NCBI GenBank assembly: GCA_001599715.1
Contig: BCHU01000001.1
Location: 1,163,634-1,227,633, forward strand
DNA: 64,000 nt
Source: Phaeotremella fagi
Lineage: Eukaryota > Basidiomycota > Tremellomycetes > Tremellales > Phaeotremellaceae
Direction: 5' to 3'
Shown: one piece after another, positions 48,206 through 59,550 of the stretch
Numbering within the stretch: position 1 is the stretch's first letter
Layout of the letters: the number at the start of each line of letters is the position of its first letter
The notes under the pieces: model-generated
The model's input: only the letters and a program-made list of their open reading frames with translations
What the model was told of the DNA's origin: nothing
Databases searched by the model: none
Translations under genes and position numbers: made by a program

Positions 48206-49824
48206 TATCGTTTTGGGTTGGGTTGTGATTCGTGCACTTGTGCAAGGATTCCGTTTGTTATTCACAGTAGGTGTTTCTTATACCTCTTTAATTGTTTACA
48301 CAACGGAGTGGAGATATTCTTTATTCCTCATTTTGCTATCTGGGTTTTTGGATGATCCTTTGATATGAACTCCAGATAGGAGTTGGGAAGGAGGATTTAC
48401 CTTCCCCCTGTCTGGTGTTTTTTTCCCTTTGTTCGAGGAATGAAGGGAGTGGTTGTGCCACGCCACATTGTTTGGTAAGTAGGATTTAGGGTACTGAAGA
48501 GTTCTCCCAGAATCGAGGGGACTATTAATAGTACCCTGCTAAGTAAGTTATTGTTATTCATAAAAGAAACGTTGTATTTCTATGGTCGTGGTTGTGCAGA
48601 ATGAAATCAAGCTGTTTGACAAGTTTGGGATCGAGATATGATGCGATATACTGTACGTTACTTCGATTCCAGCTATTGGTCGATTTACGTAATACAAGAT
48701 AATAATCTCTCGATTGTCTTTTAGTGTTAAGCTAAGCTGGAACTGGGAATTTATAGTCTGAGAAGGATAAAGTTGAAGGTTACTCATGCTGTGATCGTAC
48801 TGGTATTCGTACTTGGCCTTTCTGTCGTTATATCTCTACCTTGCTGTGTAAAGATTTGCTAGTTTTCTCTTTCTTTCTAGTTTGGATCCGAGCGTGAAAC
48901 GACTGTCGATCATTCTTTGTTACCCCACTCTAAACCCAGTCAGTGTCAGTGCACGATAGAAGAGAATAAGTTTATCTTTACGTTTATACTGTACGTTTCA
49001 GTAGTCAAGTGAAGAGTATAGTTAGATAGCATACCATACATCTACTTGTATATAGTGTACTCCTCGCTCACTCTTACATTACTGCGCAATACCAACTCCC
49101 TCACAAGTAGTGCAAACCAACCTATATTTACTATACCCTGAACGTTTGGAACCCGGTACCTAAAGAAGATAGTTCAATCAATATTCAATATAATATAATA
49201 CAATTTAATTCTTTTCTCATACAACCTCTTCTAACTTTCATTTACTCAAACTTCAACCTCAACTCGTGATCAACAATCAACGTGAATGAAGGAGAGGGGA
49301 AAGTCAAAGTAGAACAGAAGGGCAAGGAAAGGAATCAATCCATCAAATCAGATCATATCGTTTCACGTAAGTTAGCCATCATCGTCATCTCAATCAACAT
49401 TTATGGTTATTGCAACTCCATAACTCCATACTCTTTTCTTTCAATCAATCCCCGTTTTCATTACATCTCATCATCTCATACTCCTCTCAAATGTCACAAG
49501 ATCATCCTGTTGTTTATGGCTATATTGATTGGGTACCTCAGGCTTAAAGAGTTAGTCGGATTCATCCAGTCCGGTTGAGTTTGAAATCATAAACATTCCT
49601 TCTATTCAATCATTCTCTTCACTAGCGTGACTTTCTTATGGGTGATCAAAGCTAGATGGATTTTTTTTTAGTCTGAGCTTGTCATTTCACCTCTTAAATC
49701 TTACTCTTATTCTTTCGTGTTGTCTTGCTACAATCACTTTCAGTCAGTCACCTCCCTCGTTCCTCCCTTTTTTTCTTTGTCCATCGCACTCACAATCGAT
49801 CATCCTTTGTTCATCTCCTCTGTC
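48206..49824. promoter_or_regulatory. Long divergent spacer with probable leader of the kinase gene
   Basis: About 1.6 kb between divergent start codons. The kinase side shows a gtaagt at 49368 and a T-rich acceptor (tttttttttag) ending at 49671, suggesting an untranslated intron of about 300 nt. Upstream, ATG at 49286 opens a short frame of eight codons ending at 49312. Rest: no gene supported. An 8-bp inverted repeat (48488-48495 and 48530-48537) is present. Confidence 0.4.
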
Positions 49825-52800
49825 ATGTCTTCAAAACCATTTCGACCATCAATGTCAAAAGCTAACAACGTTTCTCTTCCTATCCCAGCTCCTTCCACCG
49901 ATCCTTATAACTCGGTGACTCTTTTACCTTTACCTTCGACAAGTTCAATCATTACACCACCAATTTCACCTTTCAAATCATTCGAACCTCTTCAAGCCCT
50001 CGAACTAGATACTCTAGATAACGGTGATATCAAAATGTCTTCTTCAACGGAGACATCGTCGCCTTTCGAGGCTCATTTACTAAAGTTGTTGTCGACTATC
50101 ACGCAGCATCCATCACCTGCGTTCCCATTCCCTACCGAACAACCCAATCAACTTGATGCAGGCATCACTCCACCCGGGAAATCACCCAACGATATTAGAG
50201 ATAGTTTGGTTCCCTTTCCCGGCGAGAAAAGTAATTCTCAGACCGCTATCGAAAGAGCTATTATCGCGTTAGGAGAAAGAGTTTGGGATGCTGAGAGATC
50301 ACACGGTCCAGTCATTGTCACTGCCGATAACACAGCACCATCATCGATCAATGTTGGTCTTCAGAATTCAGTCAACCCTTTAACCCCAGAGTGGACACCT
50401 CCAATAAATGATTTAAACAATTTATCCATCTCTCATCAATCAGCTGAAATGTGTCCAACCTGTACTAGACCTTTATCACCTTTACCAACCGCGGTTTCAC
50501 ATCAATTCCCTCCACCCGCATCTCATCCTCTATCGCTATCTCTCTCCACTCCACCAGCTCAAGCTATGCGTGGAATGTCTTTGGGAGGTATCCAACATTC
50601 GATCCTCACCACACAATCTGGAGCATCTGTTCTGACAGGTGGACCAGGCGCTGCAAATTGGGGTATAACACGTCGAGGAACAGGTGTTCTCGGTGACACA
50701 GGAATGACAGCTGAAAAAGAATTAGAACTACTCAAAGCTCAAGTACAAGATATCGCTCGTGTCTGTAAAGCCGTCGCTACTGGTGATTTGACTCAGAAAA
50801 TTATCGTACCAGTTGAAGGTCAAGCTATGACTGAACTCAAGGATATTATCAATTCCATGGTTGACCGTTTGAAAACTTTTGCTGTTGAAGTTGAAAGAGT
50901 TTCTTTGGAAGTCGGAACCCAAGGTAGACTCGGTGGTCAAGCTGTTGTTGAAGGTGTTGAAGGTACTTGGAGAGAATTGACAGCTGTCGTCAACACACTT
51001 GCTGCCAATTTGACCACTCAGGTATGTATAAGTTGGTTTTGGATCTTACTTGAATGCTGATATCCCGTAGGTACGAAGTATCGCCAAAGTTACAAAGGTG
51101 TGTATCGCGATTATCGTCCTGAACTTTACTGACTTTCCGGTTAGGCTGTAGCTCGTGGTGATTTGAGTGAAACTATCGATGTCGAAGCTAGTGGTGAAAT
51201 TGCGGAACTCAAAACAACAGTCAACGGAATGGTAATGTCATTAAGAACGCTGGCCGATGAAGTCAGTCGTGTATCTCTCGAAGTCGGTTCACAAGGAAAA
51301 TTAGGTGGTCAAGCTGAAGTACCGGATGTTGAAGGTGTTTGGAAGGAAATGACTTTTAATGTGGGTCTTGGATCCTACAGATGTATACAGAGGAGTGCTG
51401 ACGATCGTATAGGTGAATCGAATGTGTCAATCTCTTACTGCCCAGGTCAGATCTATCGGAAGTGTCACTACTGCTGTCGCAAGGGTGAGTGAAATACGTT
51501 GATCGGATACAAAGTCTAATCCAATTCAGGGCGATTTAACGAAAACTATTGAAATAGAGGCTGAAGGTGAAATGGCGGTCTTGAAGAATGTGAGTATTGC
51601 TTTCCAATGTTCATTACTGATCCCCCCTAGACTGTAAACTCTATGGTTGCCCAATTGACAACTTTTGCGGGAGAAGTGACGAGAGTAGCTTTGGAAGTCG
51701 GAACTTATGGCATTCTTGGTGGTCAGGCTGTTGTAGAAGGAGTTGAAGGTACTTGGGCAGATTTGACCACCAATGTCAATGTGAGTCTCTGCGAACGAGT
51801 TAGAAATGCTGTTAGCTGATCAAATCTATCAGAAAATGGCCAGAAATCTTACGGATCAAGTCAGAGAAATTGCGGAAGTGGTAAGGCCCTTTTTTCAATT
51901 TCCATTTTCTATCACTCACAACAATTGTAGACCAAATCAGTGGCTAGAGGAGATTTGACCAAAACGGTAAATGCCGATGTCCAAGGAGAAATTTTAGATT
52001 TAAAGATCACGGTCAATGAGATGGTTGCTCAATTAACGGTATTTGCTGCTGAAGTCACGAGAGTGTCTTTGGAAGTCGGAACGGAAGGGAAATTGGGTGG
52101 TCAAGCTTTGGTTCCTAATGTTGAAGGAACTTGGATGGTGCTTACGGATAACGTTAATCTGATGGTGGGTTTTTGAAGACGGATCATCATTGACCTCTTT
52201 TAGGCTTTGAATTTGACTACTCAAGTGCGATCCCTGGCTGAAGTGTAGGTTTATATTATCTTGATTCGGAGCTGGACTGACAATGTCATAGAACAACTGC
52301 TGTCGCTGCTGGTGATTTGAGCCGAAAAATTAATGTGCCTGCTTTCGGTGAAATCTTGGAACTCAAGGTGAATTTTAATAAAGGCTCAAAACTGACCTTG
52401 CAGAATACTGTCAATAATATGGTTGAAAGTTTACGATCTTTCTCCTCGGAAGTCACTCGGTGAGCTTTGTTCGAAGGATCAGACTAACGATTAGTGTCGC
52501 TCGTGAAGTCGGAACAGATGGTAGATTAGGTGGTCAGGCTGAAGTACCTGGAGTTACTGGAGCGTGGAAGGTGTGTTCAGGTTGCTATGTCATCGAGCGA
52601 TTTCTGATCTCTCATAGGACTTGACTGATTGTGTCAACGTTATGGCTGCCAATTTGACTGAACAGGTCAGAACCATTGCGCATGCTACTGTAAGTCAAGG
52701 TCACCGTTTCTCAAGCTAACCCCTTGCCAGACCGCTGTCGCTCGTGGAGATCTTACACAGAAAGTCGTTGGAGTCACCGTTTCAGGAGAAATTCTCGATC

Positions 52801-55221
52801 TTGTTAATACGATCAATAATATGATTGATCAATTGGCCATCTTCGCTGCTGAAGTAACTAGAGTCGCTAGAGAGGTCGGAACGGAGGGTAAACTGGGTGT
52901 TCAAGCTGAAGTTGAAAATATCGAGGGAACTTGGCAAGAGATCACGTGAGTGAGATCGCTGATGCGATATGCTGACGATTAGATCCAACGTGAACACCAT
53001 GGCTTCGAATTTGACATCTCAGGTGAGATTGATTGTCGCGAACAAACTGACGCCAGGTGCGAGCCTTTGCTCAAATCTCTGCTGCAGCTACCGACGGTGA
53101 TTTCACCCGATTCATCACCGTCGAAGCTTCCGGTGAAATGGATTCCCTCAAGACCAAAATCAATCAAATGGTCTTCAATTTACGTGAAAGTATTGAAAAG
53201 AATACGAGTGCCAGGCAAACGGCTGAATTGGCGAATAGAAGTAAATCAGAGTTTTTGGCTAACATGTCGCATGAGATTAGGTAAGATTGTTATCAGTTGT
53301 GATTGTTGCTGACTGGTAGAACACCTATGAATGGTATTATCGGAATGACGGTTTTGACGTTGGAATCGGAGTTGACTAGACAACAACGAGAGAATCTGAT
53401 GATCGTTTCCAGTTTGGCTAGTTCCCTGTTGACTATTATTGATGATATCTTGGATATTTCGAAGAGTAAGTTGGGGTTATATTTGATGGAGTGAGTGAAT
53501 ACTGATGGTTCTCCAGTTGAGGCTGGTAGAATGACTATGGAGCAAATTCCATTCTCTCTTCGACTTGCCGTTTTCAGTGTGTTGAAGACTCTCTGTGTTA
53601 AGGCTTCTCAAAACAAGTTGGACTTGATCTATGACGTCGACCCAAGTATCCCTGATCAACTGGTCGGTGATCCTCTCCGTCTTCGACAGGTTATCACGAA
53701 TTTGATAGGAGTGAGTCTTGAGTTGTAGCATAGCTAACTTTCAGAACTCTGTCAAATTCACTTCGAAGGGTCAAGTCGCCCTCACCTGTCGAGTCAAAGC
53801 TTATTCTGCGGATGCTGTTGAACTTGAATTCTGTGTCGCTGACACGGGTATCGGAATCAAGCAAGATAAACTTGATGTCATTTTTGATACTTTTGCTCAA
53901 GCTGATGGATCGACTACAAGAAAATACGGAGGTACCGGTCTTGGATTGACGATTTCGAAACGTTTGGTCAACTTGATGGAAGGAAATCTATGGGTCGAAT
54001 CAGAATTTGGTCAAGGATCTCGATTCTATTTCACAACGGTTGCTGAGATGGTCAACGTGCCTAAAGAACAGATTATTGATCGCATGTCACCTTGGGCTGG
54101 AAGGTATATCTTGTTCATCGATACTCTAGGCGATGATACCGGAGTGGCATCTATGCTCACTGCGTTGAATTTGAAACCCATCGTCATTCATTCGGTGGCC
54201 GAAGTTTGGAATTTGAGGAAATCAGACGGTTTCCCTACTTTCGATACGATGATTGTGGATTCGCTCATGGCAGCTGAGAAATTACGAACTATCGAACATC
54301 TCAGATATATCCCTATTGTACTTCTTGCACCCTCGAACAAACCACCTGGACCAAATAATCAATCCTTCATCGATATTCCTGAATCACGTCGCAAGATCTT
54401 AGCTCTACCTTCAGCAAACGAACAACTATTATCACCAATCCCAGTTAAGGATTGTTTAGAATTTGGAATAAACACTTATTACACTACACCACTTGGTTTA
54501 CAAGAATTGAGTAACGCCATCATCCCCGCACTCGAATCTCATCAATTACAACCAGGGGATACTGTTAAAGACACGATTTTGAGCATTCTACTTGCAGAAG
54601 ATAATTTCGTGAATCAGAAATTGGCTGTGAAGATGTTGGAAATCGCTGGTCATAACATTGATGTAGCTGATAACGGACAGATTGCTGTTGACAAATACAA
54701 GTAAGTTTTTGGATTTTCTGCTTTTCGGTCGAATGTACTGATGACTTTTGTAGGGAGCATCAAAGTTTGGGTACACCTTATGATGTTATCTTAGTATGTT
54801 TGATTTTACTTTAGGTCTGAATAGTCTATTAACCCATTGTTTAGATGGATCTTTCAATGCCTGTCTGCGGCGGTATTGAAGCTACTGGTATGATAAGAGA
54901 GATCGAACTTGATACTCAAGTTCCTCAAACTCCTATCATCGCTTTGACGGCTCATGCAATGATTGGTATGTCGTAGTTTACTTTTTGCTTGACAATTGCT
55001 GACATCGTCACAGGCGATAAAGAAAGATGTTTAGAAGCTTCAATGAACGATTACGTGACGAAGCCTTGTGAGTATCTCGGGTTTATTGAGAACCTTGCAC
55101 TAATTTCTTTGCCCTAGTACGACGAGGAGATTTACTCGCCGCAATCGCACGTGTCCTTACGCTCAAGGCTGGTGGTACGATACCACTAACAACGGAGATG
55201 CCTGCAATCTTTTCTAGATAA
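49825..55221 (+). CDS. NIK1: HAMP-repeat hybrid histidine kinase (group III, Nik1 type)
   Basis: Cytosolic osmosensor kinase feeding the HOG pathway through Ypd1 and Ssk1, and the target class of phenylpyrrole and dicarboximide fungicides. Start [15 protein letters not shown] at 49825; an in-frame ATG at 49717 is also possible. Order: disordered Ser/Pro-rich N-terminus (about 290 residues), HAMP repeats from 50740 to 53170, about seven units sharing [19 protein letters not shown] and LTxxVN; HisKA with [15 protein letters not shown] (His at about 53270); HATPase with [21 protein letters not shown] and [12 protein letters not shown]; and a receiver domain with VILMDLSMPV (phospho-Asp) and NDYVTKP. 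No TM segment. At least 22 introns are seen, several of 34-39 nt. Cryptococcus orthologs are called Tco1. Confidence 0.95.
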
Positions 55222-56111
55222 TTTTAAACAATACGAATAACTTAAAAGATCCTATAAAGAAGAAGAATGGTTATCAAAATCTGTATATAGCATAGTCTTT
55301 CGAATTTCTCTTTTTTCTTTCTCCTGTTTCCATCTCAATTTCCTTTCTTGTGCATTAGATGTTTTTCCTTTTTTTCCTGTTTTCTGAATAAATAGATACC
55401 CGTATTCTACTATCTCTTTTAACTCTGTTTCTAATCCGTTGTCGATCAAGATAACTTATTTTAAATGTGAAAATGCTATTCGACTTAGATGACTGTTGTG
55501 ATGGTGGCGGTTCCTTTGTCCTTTCATCACACACAACCACAGATCAATCAAAGGAATCAATCAATCCTCTTTCCCCTTTATTTTTAGATATCGGAGACAA
55601 TGGGACAATTGGGGTCTTGGTAACTTAAGCCATTTGAAACAACTTATTTGAATGGTTGGTTTCGGAGGTAAGTGTGCTACTTTCATTAAGCAACTGATTT
55701 CCCACACACACGAGTTAATTACCAAGAAATTTCATACATCACACACTCAACTAATAAACCCTTGAATCACGGTCCGGCTCCAATCTTTATGAAAATTCTG
55801 ATCGGATCAACGGAGAGACGGTGATCGTTTCATGCTATATTGCTGATTGGTATCACTGGACTTTCACTCTACGAGTAGTGTTTTGATCGAGCTGTGCTTC
55901 GTCTTTGGATTCCTGCTGTACATATACTATAGTCTGTTAAAGAGCAGAATTCAGTTCTCATTCCATTATATCTCTCATCGATTCTAATCATCACATTATT
56001 CACTTCATCGAACGAGTACAATACCTACCTTACTCCTATTATCGCCTACATACTGTAATTTCCTATAATCTCACTCTCGATTGATCAAATCCATTGAAAA
56101 GCTTTTCATCG
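55222..56111. other. Spacer after the kinase gene
   Basis: About 890 bases holding the kinase 3' region (C/T-rich) and the promoter of the next gene. TATA-like stretches near 55921-55930 precede its start. No gene recognised. Confidence 0.45.
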
Positions 56112-59100
56112 ATGAAATTATCTCCGAGATACCTTTTCATCACTTCTTTCTTCTTTGTGACTCCAATCGCAGCTTTATCGGAATACGATGCTTTGGTTGT
56201 CGTTAAAGGATTCGCGGATTCTATATTGTCGCCTCAAAATGTCGTAATAGCTGATAGCATCAATTCGTAAGTCCAGTGCGTGTTTGTCGGGGGAATTCTT
56301 GTTTATGTTTTATGTTTTAGGACTCTATTTGCGGAGGATGTCTTTGGGACTGTGGACCGTGAGTTCTTTCACTTGTTTGTTAGGTAGTTTGACTGATTCA
56401 CTTCCAAGTTTCGACAAAGTAAGTGGAGACTTGATTGGAGATTTCAGTATGACTCACGAATCACAAGCTTTGACGGTCGAGAACTTTCAACGTAAGTGAA
56501 CCGGCATCATCTCATCCATGTCCCTCAACTGAACTCAACTCAGGGAATACGTGAATCTATTTCATTATTATTTGGTATCAACATCTGATGTAGTCTTTAC
56601 TATCTGACAGCTATTCGGTCTCTTCGTTAACAACGCCAAAGATTCCGGTGCCCCTTCCCTTTTCGGTTCTCCGATTTCATATAACATAACTGCCGCTGTG
56701 GTTATGCACAACACTGTATCAGCTAGTGTCAAGTTCATGTGTAAGTTCGTGTTTCGTTTGACGAGAAATGTCAATCAAGTAATTGACAATGTTGTTATTA
56801 GTTTATTACGCATCTCTCAACCAATCATTTCCGATCCAGATCGATGTTTGGTTTCTCGTGAACGACCAACGCCAGATTGCCCAATACGATGCGGTATTCC
56901 GAAGATGGCCGTGGGCGACTGATGTCATAATACCGTACGCAATATTAATGGATGAAATGACGAACGCTGATATCGTCCAGGTTGTTGATACCCCAAATGT
57001 CTTCCTATCTGAATTCCACAAGTACAAATTCAACTCAAATCCTTCAACAATATCTATCACAGGAAGTCTGTAACACCGCCATGAAATATTGTAACGGATC
57101 CAACACGATATATGACAGTTATGATTCTTGCATTGATTTTGTTACCAGTATACCTATGGGAGAAACTTATCGGTAAGTTGTTGATTTCAGCATTTCAGCA
57201 CGAAACTGACCTTCACAGGATGGGAGGTGTGTTTCAGAGTGGCGTTGCCAATTTCGTTTTCCTTCACTAAAATTCACTTGTAGAAAACAATTTACTCTGT
57301 AGAAATCTTCATTGTCCAATGGTCCCACTCAGACCTGAAGTTCATTGTCCTCACTTATCAATGTCGGGTGGAGATATATGTATAGCCAGGTGAGGATCTT
57401 TCTCTCCTACGGTACTAGATCACTCATTAATTTGTTCAGGGATTATAACCAAGTAGTTATGGATTCACATTTCCCTGTCAGCTGGATAGGACCTAAATTC
57501 GTTACACCCGAAAACGCATATCTTGTCCAAGATTTACAAGCGCTAAGCGGAGAACCGTTAGATCCTTTAATTGGTGAGTCGGGATTTCGAGAGGGACTGA
57601 TGAGGTTAGAAATTTCGATGAGCAGTGCCGACATGCATAGCTGGACACTTGATGTTTATCCAACCGCTATACTTGGTTATCTATTGTTTTATTACTTTAC
57701 AAGCAGTCTGTTCTATTAGTGCGTGAAGCGGTCGAGTTTGTCGCTGACACCTTCAGTATATACTTTAGACATTCTACCGTTTTCCCTTCCTTGAATTTAG
57801 AATTTCAAAAGAACGTGGTAATGTGTAAGTACTGAATCTACAGTATCTTTTTTCAAAAGACTAATCGTCGATGTACATAGACACGATGAACATAATCTTC
57901 ACCACTCTAGCACTGGCTCTAGAGCTGGTAGCTGCACCCGCTTTCGCCATGAATTACAACATTACGGAAGTGCGATTCTTGAGAACAGCGGGCGTGATAA
58001 CTTCCGCTCTCTATATATTTGAATTGATTTATAGACTGAAAATGCGTTTACCTTTGTGAGTCAGTGATGACGGTTTCAAGCTCACTCTAACCTGTAGGAT
58101 CGTACATCATGTGTTTACGATTATCGCCATTTCATTCACTGTCACTGTTTTCGAGTAGGTCTTGTCGTATTATCACTCACACATTCTAAGACTGACCGTA
58201 TTGAAGATATACTCAGGATCCCAGTTTGATCGTTTCAGCGGTGGTTTGGTGAGTGCGGTATTATTTTTGGGTTTCTGATGTTTTAGGCTTTTTCAAGCTA
58301 CGACAGAGCAACCTACGTTCCTGGGACTTCTTGGTTGTAAGTGAATGATGTTTTGACAGAGTGATCTGACTTAGGTAGACCGATTGGATTGGCCTATATC
58401 GACAGTGTCTAGATTGTTGAAATTCGCTGCGATTCAGACTTTTGTGGTTAAGGTATGGTTCTCTCAAGTCGTTAAGGTGATTTTGATTCTGATACACATG
58501 ATTTGTAGTCAGCGAGCGCTATTGGTGTGTTGGTGTATTGGGGATTACATCAAAATCGAAACTATAGATCAATGGATACAGCCTGGTCAGTTGTAGTATG
58601 GATAATTGCCATTGGGCTGCTGTTAACGCAAATGTAAGTAAATTCTGAAAGTTCGATTTTGGAAACTGAAATCAGTGAATGAAACAGTTGGGGTTCCTAT
58701 GTCACATACCTGATAGGGGATCGATTAGGTAAAGAGCCCAACCTACCTACAACCGGTGAATTCTTTAATCAATCAAGTCTGTCGGTATACAAGGTGGTGA
58801 CGGTCGGGAGGAAACGAAGTGACACTTCCGGAACGACTTATACGATTCATACCCTCAATGAGAGTGGACCGCAGATCAGTGGATCGACGCCAAGACCTGC
58901 GAATACTTCATTTGAGGGTGCTGAGCTAGACGATAATGGAAGGGAGGTTGTTGATACCAACAATCCGAATACCTTCGATAGAACAAATCGTCCAAAGGCA
59001 GTTTCAACTACTTCTGAACAACTTTCACCAAGCCATGGTTCCCACACTTCTGGAAGCTCGCGGTTCGAAACTCCTTTGACCTCTCCTGTTGATATCGGAA

Positions 59101-59144
59101 AGGAACCACATCGTCCCAAATTATTGGATCCGAAGGATGTGTAA
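56112..59144 (+). CDS. Uncharacterised secreted-domain, multi-TM protein, tandem copy 1
   Basis: Not recognised. Start MKLSPRYLFITSFFF at 56112 with a signal peptide ending about residue 23 (TPIAALS). The lumenal or extracellular part pairs with the next gene: STLFAEDVFGTVD, FLVNDQRQIAQYDAVFRRW, a Cys-pair region (VCNTAMKYCNG, YDSCIDF), then LCR-LH and LRPEVHCPHLSMSGGDICI, and WIGPKFVTPENAYL. Roughly six TM segments follow (57630-58680), including WLFQATTEQPTFLGLLGYRL and IWGSYVTYLIGDRLG. The alpha/beta segment with FPIQIDVWFLVND resembles an NTF2-like fold, weakly. About 15 introns of 35-60 nt. This copy has an extra Ser/Thr/Pro-rich cytosolic tail of about 130 residues ending HRPKLLDPKDV, absent from copy 2. 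Glycosylation sequons are many. Some exon limits are uncertain. Confidence 0.72.
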
Positions 59145-59550
59145 AGGTGGTGATTAAAGGTATACTGTACCAGGTGGCGAGATGGCGAAATGGAACGAAG
59201 GATCGGCGTGTAAGGATATTGTAAACTCCCGATAAGTCAGTCTAATTAGGACGATCATTGAATAATCTACCGGTTACTTGTATCAACATGTCTTGATAAC
59301 ACAAAAGAGTATGTAAGCATATAATGCAAGAGACAGTCGTTCCGCTTTCGCTTCACGCCGATCTCACTGGGAACGAGGAGTGTGCAACGGACGACCTCCT
59401 TTGAAAGAGCATTCCCTTTCTCCCTACGGAATCCCTATCCTCAATTGCTTTAGTCCCGGTCGGCATGTCGAATACTGTATCTTTACTTATATTTAAGAAG
59501 TGTCAACAGAGTATTCTATTCATCCAACTCCCTCCCCTGCAATTCGTAAA
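59145..59550. other. Spacer between tandem membrane-protein genes
   Basis: About 400 bases containing the 3' end of copy 1 and the promoter of copy 2. Nothing else recognised; no relic of a third copy seen. Confidence 0.5.

Noticed and set aside
48006..48368. Plus-strand frame of 120 residues with a hydrophobic tail
   Set aside because: Overlaps exon 1 of the SUR7/PalI-like gene on the opposite strand; its hydrophobicity mirrors the TM segment.
48488..48537. 8-bp inverted repeat agggtact/agtaccct
   Set aside because: Loop of 34 bases and no U-tract or conserved context; expected by chance in 1.6 kb.
50728..53170. Bacterial-style methyl-accepting chemoreceptor origin for HAMP array
   Set aside because: Intron-rich, cytosolic HAMP arrays are the normal group III fungal kinase layout, so no transfer needs to be invoked.
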